Of a DNA stretch of 64,000 nucleotides, positions 1 through 9,438 are shown piece by piece (the stretch's first letter is position 1; every line of letters begins with the position of its first letter). Source of the DNA: UBA1141 sp963665155 (GTDB lineage Bacteria > Chloroflexota > Dehalococcoidia > Lucifugimonadales > UBA3495); contig OY761986.2 of the NCBI GenBank assembly GCA_963665155.2, forward strand, positions 1,860,001 to 1,924,000, written 5' to 3'. The notes beneath the pieces were generated by a model, which searched no databases, was not told the origin of the DNA, and saw only the letters and a list, made by a program, of their open reading frames with translations. The position numbers and the translations under genes were made by a program.

Positions 1-256
1 CGAGGACGCTTGTTCAGCGGTACAGAGTTGGTGCTCCGGGCGACTGCTCTTCGAATTTGGCCAATGGACTAGCGCGGTTTGGTTCCGTGAAGAGTCTGGG
101 ATAAGATTTGGCGTGATTCAGGACGCCAACCATTCGGTTATCGGGGTTCTCATGCGGCGTGGTTGCCGATGCAGCTATCCCGGCGACCTTGGCTTCAGCC
201 TCGACCATGACAAAGTCTGTGGGGCCTTCAAGAGGTCCCTATTGCTTCACCGGCGC

Positions 257-511
257 TTATTTAATATCGTCAATGGGTTCAAACCCCTTCATGCCCGGGA
301 TATCTGTTACGTAGATAAAGTATCCACGGTCCAGCCCATTGTCGAAAGCAGTCCAGCCTTGTCCATCTTCTTTGGCGCGCTGAAGCCGCCTAGTGATTGC
401 TTCGTGCTTATGAAGGTCCCAGTCATCCACCGGGACCCGGAGACAGAAGACCTCACGGTGCCTAAATCGGGGATACATGTTGTATAGAATCGTTTTCTTT
501 TTGAAAGCCAA
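257..511 (-). CDS. Small hypothetical protein, possibly a 3' gene fragment
   Basis: This 84-codon frame opens with TTG at 511, with no clear ribosome site; an internal ATG lies at residue 13. The product is polar, with a charged middle (VPVDDWDLHKHEAITRRLQR) and a C-terminal beta-like stretch ending in GFEPIDDIK. The residue mix looks protein-like rather than random, and the frame remains open upstream of the TTG, so it may be the C-terminal part of a longer, decayed gene. I do not recognise the family. It sits next to other gene remnants on the same strand. Confidence 0.35.
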   Translation of the reverse strand: MAFKKKTILYNMYPRFRHREVFCLRVPVDDWDLHKHEAITRRLQRAKEDGQGWTAFDNGLDRGYFIYVTDIPGMKGFEPIDDIK

Positions 512-678
512 TAGACCCTGGATTAGACCCTAATCGAATTGACCAATCGACATTGATGGTATTCCCCGATTTTACGGGTTTTTCGAGTATTTTCAGGCCT
601 GAATAAACTGCATATACCCCTGATACGGGTTTAATTACAACTTTAGCTTCAAATCGTGATATATAGGCATGAAAATGA
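512..678. other. AT-rich non-coding stretch
   Basis: No plausible coding frame. The base composition is clearly more AT-rich than the neighbouring islands. It leads into the 21-bp tandem repeat. Confidence 0.5.
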
Positions 679-729
679 AAAATTATGGCCGGTTAGTCGA
701 AAATTATGGCCAGTTAGTCGAAAATTATG
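679..729. repeat. 21-bp tandem repeat, 2.4 copies
   Basis: The unit is AAAATTATGGCCRGTTAGTC plus G. Copies start at 679 and 700, and a third partial copy (AAAATTATG) starts at 721. The two full copies differ at one base (G/A). A related GCGAAAATTATTAAAG string recurs at about 1139. Short repeats of this kind often mark transposon ends or protein-binding arrays, but no transposase lies next to it. Confidence 0.7.
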
Positions 730-813
730 AAGGGTGATGGACGGTTTGTGGAAGGCTAAGTTTGCCCTCCATTTCACGGAAACTCGCATACAGCGTGATT
801 CTGACCTCCCTTA

Positions 814-1110
814 TCATCCGCTGGGCAGGTCGCGTCCGAAAAGGCTAACGACATCTTCTTCCATGGGATTGATTGTGAGCTTCGCGCCGATCTCCTCCGC
901 ATTGCAGCGTCGCGCTGCGTTCGGCTCGATGGCTGTGATGTGTCCCGCACCCGCGTGTTTCAGAACTATTTCTGTCAGCAATCCTATCGGTCCAGACCCA
1001 ACAACTATAGTCCTTCGTCCGACGATAAACCCCGAACGACTGACGCCGCGAAGCGCGATGGCCATAGGCTCCACCCACGCGGGTGGGAAAGCATAGGATA
1101 GCAGTCTTTC
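814..1110 (-). pseudogene. Remnant of a zinc-type (MDR) alcohol dehydrogenase
   Basis: The frame encodes the end of the catalytic core (EPMAIALRGVSRSGF) followed by the start of the Rossmann cofactor domain with the GxGPIG nucleotide-binding turn (VVGSGPIGLL). The acidic residue at the end of strand beta-2 (ITAIEPNAARR) and an EIGAKLTINPMEEDVV stretch follow. This is roughly the middle 95 residues of a family that is usually about 340 residues long. Both ends are missing and a stop closes the frame at 814. The zinc-binding N-terminus is absent, so it cannot be functional. Confidence 0.7.
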
Positions 1111-1512
1111 TCTGCAAAGTAGGGCTGCGGTTCGTCGGGCGAAAATTATTAAAGGAGCTGCCGCGCTCGGCAGATTTCCTTAACTAGCGCCCGGCTCCCG
1201 GGAGAAAGGTCGGCACGCTTGACGACCCAAGGGCTATGCCCGCAGTCACCGATATCCCTCACGCTACCATTCCAGCAAATGCCACATTTCAAGGAGTGGA
1301 GGCGGTGATTTCTTTCGGGAGTCGGGCGCGGTGTTGCCGTGACCCGACGAACCCCCAGCTAGTTGGCGGACGCTTGTCCGCAATGCCCCTTAGGGCACTT
1401 TCAGCTTTGCTGAAACCAGTTTAACGCCCGATAGGACATCCTTATAAGATGTACTGTCAGGCGGTCGGCCATTCATTTAGGTTGAATAGGTAGATGAACG
1501 GGTATTGCCGAC
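1111..1512. other. No gene seen
   Basis: Only short frames without protein-like composition. This probably represents decayed sequence between two remnant genes on the minus strand. Confidence 0.4.
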
Positions 1513-1732
1513 CCCGCAAGCTTGTTATATCGACCTTTGCGTGGTTTAGATTGGAGACTACATTGCGGCCGCTGTTCAGGTCGGCGTACAACTCGTCTAG
1601 CATGTACTTCTGATACGGGATGCGCACCGGACGGCGGTCTCACATGTGGTGATGCGGATCGCAGATGGGGAGATCGGGTTCCAGGGTGGTCTCCTGGGTC
1701 AATGCTAGCCAGTCACTGCCTCCGAACGGCAT
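1513..1732 (-). pseudogene. N-terminal remnant of an amidohydrolase (Amidohydro_2 type)
   Basis: Reading leftwards from ATG at 1732, the frame gives MPFGGSDWLALTQE, then LEPDLPICDPHHHM, an in-frame TGA, and continues DRRPVRIPYQKYMLDELYADLNSG. The DPHHH motif is the metal-binding N-terminal signature of the amidohydrolase_2 superfamily, where the next residue is normally Trp, so the stop is best explained as TGG to TGA. A good ribosome site (GAGGAT) precedes the ATG. The remaining 200 or so residues of the family are missing. It lies on the same strand as the dehydrogenase remnant and may come from one lost catabolic cluster. Confidence 0.6.
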
Positions 1733-1815
1733 AGTAGATCCTCAAATGGTTTTCTTTGGAAGCCCAGAAGACAGTGGACTGCCCTAACGAGTAATCTGCT
1801 GGCTACTACGAGGCC

Positions 1816-1835
1816 CTAGTATTACAACGTCAGTT
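1816..1835 (+). repeat. IS701 left inverted repeat with CTAG target site
   Basis: CTAGTATTACAACGTCAGTT; perfect inverse of 3274-3293. The outer CTAG is the likely target duplication. Confidence 0.9.
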
Positions 1836-3289
1836 AGTTTGATAGGATGACTGTGTAGCTGGAGAGGGAATAGGCAGGTGAGGTGGGGATGTGGATGCGG
1901 CAGCTTTCGAGCAGGTGTACGGGTCATTTCGGGATTTTCACGCTTACTTCGCGCCGCTGTTTGGCCGCCGGGAGACGCGGGAGCACAGCGGTCATTATCT
2001 CCAGGCCCTGCTGGTACAGTCTGGGGAGCGGCGCAACGCTGAGAACCTGTCGGAGACGGTTCCGGGGTCAGCCCGAGGGATGCAGCGGTTTCTCACCGAT
2101 TCTCCCTGGGACGATGAGGTGATTATAGGACGGCTGCAGGAGTACCTGGGAACCCGGCTGGAGCATCCGGAAGGGGTGTGGGTGCTGGACGGCAGCGACT
2201 TTCCCAAGCAGGGGAGGAAGTCGGTGGGAGTGGCCCGGCAGTACTGCGGGAGGCTGGGGAAGGTGGCCAACTGCCAGGCGGGGATGTTCCTGGCCTATGT
2301 CAGCCCGTTGGGACGGGCATTGGTGGACAAGGGGCTGTATCTGCCCGAGAGTTGGACCTCGGACAAAGACCGGTGTGAGGCGGCGGGTGTGCCGGAGGAT
2401 AGGCAGGGCTACCGGTCCAAGACGGAGTTGGCCTTGGAGATGGTGGGGCGGGCACAGGAGCGGGGCCACCTGAAGGCTGGATGGGTCGCGGCGGACGACG
2501 CCTTCGGGATGTCGCCGTCCTTCCGGGAGGGCCTGGCGGCCTTGGGGATGTGGTACGTGCTGGACGTTCCGTCCGGCTTTACGGTGTGGCCGCCGGAGCC
2601 TGCCTGGACCAGTGCGGAGTATCAGGGATTCGGGCGTCCCCGCAAACCCAGGCTGCGAGACGGTCAGCGCCGGACCATGGAGCAGCGCAGCGACGAGTTG
2701 CCGGAGGAGGCCTGGCGTGAGATTACGGTGGCCGAGGGAAGCCAGGGGCCACGCAGCTACCTTTTCAGCGCCCAGAGGGTGCGACCGACCAGCAGGCGCA
2801 AGCCCGGCGAAATCCACTGGGCCGTCTACCGCCGGAACCGGGACGGCAGCGAACCCCGCTACTACCTGTCCAATGCTCCGGAGGATACCCCGTTGGAGAC
2901 CCTGGCATACGTGGGAGGCTCCCGTTGGCGTATAGAAACGGAGTTTGAGACGGAGTTTGAGACGGAGAAAAGCGACGTAGGCCTGGACGAGTACGAGACC
3001 CGCACCTGGGCTGGCTGGCATCACCACGTGGCCCTGTGCCTGCTGGGCGGAGCTTTTCTGCTGAGCCTGCAACAGGCTTGGGGGGGAAAAGATGCCCCGG
3101 ATCACGAAGCCGCAGGTCTACCGGGTGGTGCGGGAAATGCTGCCCCGGGAACGGTTCGGGCCAACCGAGTTGCTGCGGTGGCTTGAGGATACGCAGGACA
3201 GTAACGAACGGGCCAAACGCTCCCATGCCAAGCGCCGCGCCGCCATGCGGGCATCACCCCACATCCCTCCCTGAACTGACGTTGTAATA
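1820..3289 (+). mobile_element. IS701-family insertion sequence
   Basis: About 1.47 kb. The terminal inverted repeats begin TATTACAACGTCAGTT at 1820 and end with its perfect complement at 3289. The tetranucleotide CTAG flanks both ends (1816-1819 and 3290-3293). That matches the 4-bp YTAR-type target duplication known for the IS701 family. The single cargo gene is the transposase. The ends are intact, so the insertion is probably fairly recent. Confidence 0.9.
1891..3274 (+). pseudogene. IS701-family DDE transposase, frameshifted near its 3' end
   Basis: A GTG start at 1891 gives a typical IS701 transposase. The RNase H-like core has the first Asp in VLDGSDFPKQGRKSVG, the second in WVAADDAFGMSP and the Glu region in WRIETEFETE. 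The long frame runs into an unrelated tail after LLSLQQAWGGK. The expected C-terminus (MPRITKPQVYRVVREMLPRE onward) continues in another frame to a stop at 3274. The switch lies in a homopolymer run of seven G and four A at 3080-3090, so it is either a one-base indel or a slippage site. A 12-bp duplication at about 2941-2964 repeats residues EFET. Otherwise the gene is full length. Confidence 0.85.
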
Positions 3290-3293
3290 CTAG
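3274..3293 (-). repeat. IS701 right inverted repeat with CTAG target site
   Basis: AACTGACGTTGTAATACTAG; perfect inverse of 1816-1835. Confidence 0.9.
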
Positions 3294-3703
3294 AGGTCTG
3301 GCCGGAAAGCCATTGGCCGGGTTTCGCGCTACGCCAAGCAGACGTATTCCAGTCTTATACGATATAATAGTATATGTAATACGTTTCAATAACCAACTGT
3401 TACTTCGATAATCGACGTTAAGAAAACGACGGCTTGGGGAGAATCGGGGTTTCCGTCCGAGTTTCTAGAGGACAAGAGGGTTGTTGCAGTCAAGTGGGAC
3501 CCGCTAGGTTCCCTGCGCTAAGTTTGAAAGCCCAGCAAATGCATCCCGGAGTCGATCCTCAGGGTCTCTCCGCCTTTATACTATAGGGTCCTCCCACCTT
3601 CCTGACTGCCCCTCCGTCTCCAGCAGAAACCCGCCGCTTTCCTGCGCCGCAACCTACAATGCCAATGGTTGCCAATCCATCGCATTCACCCATTTGGACC
3701 GCC
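3294..3703. other. No gene seen
   Basis: Non-coding flank between the IS701 element and the AAA/TPR remnants. No convincing frame, RNA or repeat was found. Confidence 0.4.
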
Positions 3704-3780
3704 CTACTTAAGTATCTCCCGCCGGGTCAGCACCCGCTCCATCAAGGGCCGCATGCCCACCAGGGACTCGTCTCCGAGAG
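3704..3780 (-). pseudogene. C-terminal scrap of a second AAA/TPR regulator
   Basis: On the minus strand the frame reads SLVGMRPLMERVLTRREILK then TAG at 3704-3706. This is closely similar to the C-terminus of the broken AAA/TPR gene at 16187-18752 (LGMRPLMERVLSRREILRA); the DNA from about 3712 to 3755 nearly matches 16195-16240. It lies directly behind the end of the cyclase/AAA pseudogene, so two related genes appear to have been joined and mostly deleted here. Confidence 0.6.
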
Positions 3781-3790
3781 ACTGGACTTG

Positions 3791-6700
3791 TTACCCCAGT
3801 TCTTCAAGCAGCACCTTGGCGTCGACCAAGTCCGGTGTATCAAAACCCTCGGTGAACCAGCTGTAAATCCCGGCCAGCAACTCCCGAGCCTCAGTGTGTT
3901 TGCGTTGTTTCTGCCACAGCCGGGCCAAACTCATTGCCGCCTTCAATTCCAAGGATTTGGCGCCCTGGCCCCGAGCAACCTCGAGGGCTTGATTGAAGCA
4001 TTCCTCCGCTTCACCTTCGCTCCCGCCCGATAATAGTAGCAATTCGCCTTTGATCCGGTACAACTCCGGCTCCCAATATCGTTCACCAGTGTCATTAACG
4101 AGGGCAAACGCCTTAGTCAGCGCCCTCAATCCATCGTCTGCTTCCGCTACGATCAAATGAGCCTCAGCCAACCAAGACAGTTGCTGCGGACGAAATATCC
4201 GTTGGCCCCGGCTTGCCAGGGCGGCCAATCCTTGAGTGAGGCTAGCGATTCCTTCTTCGGTTCGGCCCATCTGAGACCAACAGACTCCTTGGTATGTTGT
4301 GGCCGAGTCCAGAGAATTGTCAAGCCTTGCTCTCGGTCTAGATTAATTAGCGCTTCCGTGTGAAGCTGGGCAGACTGACGTTCTCGCGACTCCAAATAGT
4401 GTCTTGCGGCAAAGGTTAAGACGAAGACTGGGTAAATGGATGCGAAATTTCTTGAGCCAGTTCGAGGGCCTCTTGGATTTTGCTTGACGCCTGATCTGGG
4501 TAACCTAGCTGCCATAGATTCCTGGTGAACCAAACCAGGGCGACGGTTATAGGGTCTTGGCCGTAAGTCAGTGCCAAGGACCGGTGTTGCTGGATGTCGT
4601 ACCGAGTAATTCCTTGTAGCAACTGCTCTTGTGCCAGAACGAGTTCTCCCTTAAGCAACAGTACTACTCCCTTAAGATAGTGAGCCAACACCAAAGAGAT
4701 CGGGTTCTGAGTGCTCTGGGCCGCCACTAAACACTGGTCAGCCACCTCCAGAGCCGGTTGCCACTCTGCGCGGACTGCATGGTAGGTGAATAGCCCATAC
4801 ATCACCTGGAAGTATTGCGATGTTTCTCCGTCTTGATCAATTAACTTCCTAGCCTGGTTGAACGCTCTCTGTACTTCTGGGGTTGCCCAACCCTGGGTCT
4901 GGATCAAACTTTGCCCCAGCATAGTTTGTAATGCCACCTCTTGGGACGCCCGATCTGGGGCTTCCGGTACCTTTTCCAGTAGCCTCAACCCTTGAGTAAA
5001 GTGGTTTATCGCTTCAGCGTTGGCCGAGCGTTCCCTCGCAATCTGACCCGCTTTCTGCCAATAGCTAATCGCCCGCTGATTGAGTCCAGCTTCGGTGTAG
5101 TGGTGGGCCACAAGTTCGGGCTGGGTTTCGACGGCCTCTGGGAAACTCTCCTCATATACTTGGGACACCAACTGGTGGTATTGCTGTCTCTTGCTTATCA
5201 GCAAAGAATTGTAGGCAGCGTCCTGGATGAGGGCATGTTTGAATGTGTAAATAGACTCCGGTGATGCCCCGCGCTTGTATAAGAACTCGCTGCTCACCAG
5301 TTGTGCTAGATGTAGGGCCAAACCAACGTCGTCCAGTCGAGATACGGCTTGAATAAGCTCGTGGCTGAACTCCCGGCCCAGAACCGCCGCCAATTGGACT
5401 GACTCTCTGACTGACGATTGGCGATCCAGCCTCGCAGTCAAGGAGTCCTGCAACGTGGAAGGGATGGCAAGGGACGGCAGAGGCCCGCTTAGCTCGTATC
5501 TTCCGCCTGCTTCATGGAGAAGTCCCGACTCAAGCACCATCTGGGTGAGTTCCTCCACGAATAGTGGCACCCCATCACTCTTGGCAGCGATCTGACTAAC
5601 TACTTCTTCTGGAAGTTCTCTGCCACCAGTCAGGCGGGCCATCAAGTCGGTGGCCAACCTCCGGGGTAGGCGGTTTAGAGTGATCTGAGTGAGATGCCCC
5701 CTGCTTCCGAAAGGGGGCGTGAAATCGGGCCGGAAGGTGTACACGGCCATAACTTTTGAAGTAGCAATCTGGTCTAACAATAGTCCAAGAAACTCCAAGG
5801 TAGTGGGGTCCGCCCAATGGAGGTCTTCAACCACTGCCAGAATCGGCTGGTTAGAGGCTGTCTCAATCAAGAGTTGCACCAGTAGTTCCATGGTCATTTG
5901 GCGCTGGCGTTGTGGGCTCAAATTCAGCGGCGGATAACTCTCGCCTCCTGGTACTGATAATCGCCCCGTCAGCAAAGTCACCTCCTCGGTGGATTGGACC
6001 GAGTAATCCTCCAGTCCACCTTCTATTTTAGACAGTTTTTCCGCCAGAGTGTCCTCCCGGCGGAACCCCAACCACCTCTCCAGGAACTCGATCATCGGAT
6101 GTAAGGCACTGTTCTGGTGGTAAGGGGAACACCGGTATTCCTGCTGGATGTGGGGTCGTTCTTCCAAGCGGTCATTAACGGCTTGTAGCAAACGTGACTT
6201 GCCAATCCCCGCCTCTCCGCTCAGCAAGACTACCTGGCCCAGCCCTTCCTCCACTTGCTCCCACCGATCCAACAGCAACCCCAATTCTTGTTTCCGACCG
6301 ACTAATGGCGTGAGGTGGACGGCGGCGGCTACATCAAAGCGCGTCTGGGCACCACTTTCGGACAGTACCGAAAACAGTTCCATGGGTTCAGAGACGCCTT
6401 TCAGATCGTGAACACCCAGGGCTTCGCAGAGGAAGAATCCTTGAATGAGATTAGCAGTGAAGTCGCTTATGATTACAGAGTTAGGCGAGGCGGCCTCTTG
6501 TAGTCGGGCGGCAATGTTGGGAGTCTCACCAACAATCGCCAGTGCTTCAATTGTATCCCCTCCGCCCATCTCTCCGGCCACCACCAGGCCGGTGTGGACG
6601 CCGATGCGGACCGTCAACTCCATGTCTTTGTCGGCCTTCAGACTGGCGTTAAGGGGGACCATATCCTCTAGTATTGCTAACCCAGCCCGCACACCTCGTT

Positions 6701-7168
6701 GGGGGTCGTCTTCATGCGCCAGTGGATAACCAAAATAGATTAGAAGCCGTCGCCCAAGTATTTGGCGATGTGACCCTCGAATTGACCCACAGCACCAGCG
6801 CAAACCTCTTGGTAGCTGCGTATTACGTCTCTAAGATCTTCGGGGTCTAGTTGCTGGGACAGAGCAGTGGAGCCTTGGAGGTCGCAAAACATAACCGTAA
6901 GCTGGCGGCGTTCGGCCTCCAGGGGAGTAGTAACAGGTGATAGTGGTTCCGCAGCCAAAGCCTCGGTTGGTTGCGGTGATGGAGATTGTGTCGCACCAAG
7001 AGCACGGTCAGCGCTAGCTAGGTAGGTTATGGCGTCGGAGTTTCCGGGATCGATGGCCAGAACCGCAACGGCAGCTTGACGTACGGCTTCCCAGTCATAT
7101 CTGGAGATCGCTTCTTCGGCTTCATCGAGGAGACGATCTATTTGCCTTTGAACCCGCTCACTGGCCAT
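3791..7168 (-). pseudogene. Adenylate/guanylate cyclase-AAA ATPase-TPR regulator, frameshifted
   Basis: The start ATG at 7168 (MASERVQRQIDRLL) opens a short helical N-terminus, followed by a class III cyclase-type catalytic domain (LTVMFCDLQGSTALS, then AKYLGDG and LLIYFGYPLAHEDDP). Next come an AAA/NACHT-like ATPase with Walker A GEAGIGKS and Walker B AVVEDLHWADP, and then a long TPR region. The frame changes at least three times: near 6745 inside the cyclase motif (KYLGDG to LLIYFG), near 4420-4450, and near 4270. The four pieces are otherwise collinear and would form a protein of about 1,120 residues, typical of large signalling ATPases in Chloroflexota. As written it cannot make one protein. 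Confidence 0.8.
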
Positions 7169-7549
7169 GATGGGAAAATAGTAGCGTCGGAACAGGGAGC
7201 TTGTCCACATTTTGGGACATTTTGCCACCACACCGTCAGCAAATGGCAAGTGAGGCGCACTGGGAAGGTTAAAGGGGCTTTTAAAGAAAAAATATTGTCA
7301 CGCCTATCTTTACCTTTCACATGGATTCCGCTAAGCCCTGCCTGGGTGCCAAGCTCCCCTGGTAGGCTGCGGGGTGGCTCGGCGCGGCGTTGTGGGTGGG
7401 CCGGACACGCAACTTTTGGTGTAAATCTCGGCTGGGGTCACACCTGGGTACATCAGGGGGTAGCCGCATGTCAACCGGCTCCGCCGAGGTTGGCCTTTTA
7501 AAATGCCCAAAATTATTTCCGGCGTCCACTACCATGTATGTGAAGCTGG
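7169..7549. other. No gene seen
   Basis: Intergenic stretch upstream of the cyclase/AAA pseudogene and behind the recombinase 3' end. It probably contains the former promoter of the cyclase gene; no clear -35/-10 pair was identified. Confidence 0.35.
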
Positions 7550-9325
7550 CTAAGCCATGCCGGGGGTACCCGGGCCTGTGGCTAGGTTTGGTGCTTGCTC
7601 CTTCACGTTGGCCGCAGACGAGTCGCCCGAGCAACAACTAGTAACGGTGTGGGAAGGAAAGCGGTTGCGGTAGGGTCGATGGTTCATACGGGAACGGTTC
7701 CTTTGACGGGTATGAGGAAGGGCCAAGAGAAGGGAAAACCTCGGTTTATACTCACCACTGAACAAACATCGGCATGAATGTTCATTCCTGATAAACTCTG
7801 GCTCTTTCAAAGGCAGTACTCCGGTTAAGGTCGCCGTCTTAGCAGTAGCCTCTACAGAAACCTGAAGCGCCTCCAAAGCCATCCTCTTGTCGCTATCATC
7901 TGCGTTCTTCAACCACTGGGTTACTCCCGAGCACACCTGACTAAGAAGGTCACGGTCAATCACCCGGGTGTCATACCCGATCGGACGCTGGAGAGTACTC
8001 AACTGCTGATTCAAGGCAGTGCGCTCACGTGAGATCTCTTCCAGTTGCGCCTGGATAATCTCCTCTCTGACGGTCCCAAGCGTATACAGCTTTACCAGAC
8101 GTTCCTCTCTCTCTCTCTCCGCCAATGCAGTAATTTCATCCTTAAGGATTGCTATCTGCGTGACGTCGGTCTCTAGTTCGACGCGATTCTCAAGTTCTTG
8201 AAGCACAACTGCGGGGTCAGCGAGTACCCGTTCCACTTCGTCCCAAACGGCTGACTCTAGTTTGTCACCCCTGACGTAGCGAGCTGTACAGTCTCGGCTC
8301 GTGTTCTTGTCATACACGTGACGGCAGCGATAATACCGAAACGGGCGCCCCTTGACCGTGAGGGTCTGACCGACCATGGTGGATCCACAAAGACCGCATT
8401 TAGTCCTGCCTCTCAACATGTAAAACCGAGGCGTAGGAAGTTGCTTGGTTCGTTCAGGGTCGTTGAGGATGCTCTGGACTCGCAGCCATACATCCTCGTC
8501 AATGATCCGGGGGCAAGCATCGACCACCTCTATCCAATCGCCGGGGTCGCGATCAGTCTGGCGGTTGGTGAATCCTCGGTCCCCAACATTGCGGGTTTTT
8601 ACTCTTTTAGCCTTCCTATAAATGAGCCGTCCAGTGTAGCACTCATTGAGCAGCTGACGCCGGATTGTCAATGGATACCATCGCCCGCCACCCAGAGAAG
8701 GTATACCCGCTTGGTTCAACTCCTGGGAAACAGCGGAGAAGCTCCTGGTCTCCATATATCGTTGAAATATCTGCCGGACCACCATGGCCTGATACTCATC
8801 AACCTCTCGTTTACCAGTGGCCTGGTTGTAACGGTAGCCGTAGCAGCCCTTACCCGTTCCCTGAGGTATCTTGCCCGACCCCGCCCTTTCCGCCTTACCC
8901 CTCATGGTCCGCTCGGCAATCTTCTCCCGCTCTACTTCTCCAATGAATGCGCGGGCCGCCAAGATGAATCTCCCGGTAGCAGTGTCTTCAAAGTTCTCGG
9001 TGACGAACTGAAGTTGAGCACCAGCTTGTTCCACCTCATCGAACAGAACGCCGATATGGTTCTGGTTCCTGGAGAGACGGTCCACGGCGTATGGCACCAC
9101 CACATCCACCGCCCCCTGCCGGAGCAGCAACCGCAACCGTTCGATACCGGGTCTATCTAAGCTGTGGCCACTGGCGGTGTCTCTGATGGACTCCACAAGT
9201 ATCCAGCCGTTGGCGCCAACGTATTCTTGAGAAGCCCTTTCTTGGGTATCCAGGGATGTTCCGTCTCGTTCCTGAGCGTCTGTGGATACCCTTGAGTAGA
9301 CGACTGCTCTTAGCTGCCCTGCCAT
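7550..9325 (-). CDS. Large serine recombinase (integrase)
   Basis: Site-specific recombinase that would integrate and excise DNA through a 5'-phosphoserine intermediate. The N-terminal resolvase domain shows the catalytic Ser in VVYSRVSTDAQE (about residue 13) and the YAVDRLSRN and EREKIAERT motifs. The recombinase domain begins at GCYGYRYNQATGKRE; a zinc ribbon follows (CGLCGSTM, then YYRCRH), and then a coiled coil. ATG at 9325 follows GAGGAG and overlaps the stop of the upstream Xis-like gene by a few codons, indicating translational coupling. The last 70 or so residues look unlike the family: the frame runs through the attachment-like repeat at 7754-7777 and on into flanking DNA, so the tail is probably acquired. 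Length 591, within the family range. Confidence 0.93.
   Translation of the reverse strand: MAGQLRAVVYSRVSTDAQERDGTSLDTQERASQEYVGANGWILVESIRDTASGHSLDRPGIERLRLLLRQGAVDVVVPYAVDRLSRNQNHIGVLFDEVEQAGAQLQFVTENFEDTATGRFILAARAFIGEVEREKIAERTMRGKAERAGSGKIPQGTGKGCYGYRYNQATGKREVDEYQAMVVRQIFQRYMETRSFSAVSQELNQAGIPSLGGGRWYPLTIRRQLLNECYTGRLIYRKAKRVKTRNVGDRGFTNRQTDRDPGDWIEVVDACPRIIDEDVWLRVQSILNDPERTKQLPTPRFYMLRGRTKCGLCGSTMVGQTLTVKGRPFRYYRCRHVYDKNTSRDCTARYVRGDKLESAVWDEVERVLADPAVVLQELENRVELETDVTQIAILKDEITALAEREREERLVKLYTLGTVREEIIQAQLEEISRERTALNQQLSTLQRPIGYDTRVIDRDLLSQVCSGVTQWLKNADDSDKRMALEALQVSVEATAKTATLTGVLPLKEPEFIRNEHSCRCLFSGEYKPRFSLLLALPHTRQRNRSRMNHRPYRNRFPSHTVTSCCSGDSSAANVKEQAPNLATGPGTPGMA
7754..7777. repeat. 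Attachment-like repeat, left copy (matches the dnaN 3' end)
   Basis: 24 bp containing TGAACAAACATCGGCATGA; 22 of 24 bases equal 40579-40602, in the same orientation, with one-base-gapped similarity (TACTC/TACT) just outside. It lies within the 3' end of the serine recombinase gene. Together the two copies are the best candidate attL/attR of a 32.8-kb island. Confidence 0.75.
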
Positions 9326-9438
9326 ATCGGACTCCTCTTTGTGTACTTTCTCTTGGTCCTGGGGCGGCCCCTATTCGGGTTGTAAGTCTTGGCGAACTCC
9401 ATCAGTTCGCCCCTGGATATCAGGTAGCGGTTGGCAAT

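Noticed and set aside
1640..1660. In-frame TGA in the amidohydrolase remnant as another selenocysteine
   Set aside because: The family has Trp, not Cys, at this place; the rest of the gene is missing and I noticed no SECIS-like hairpin after it.
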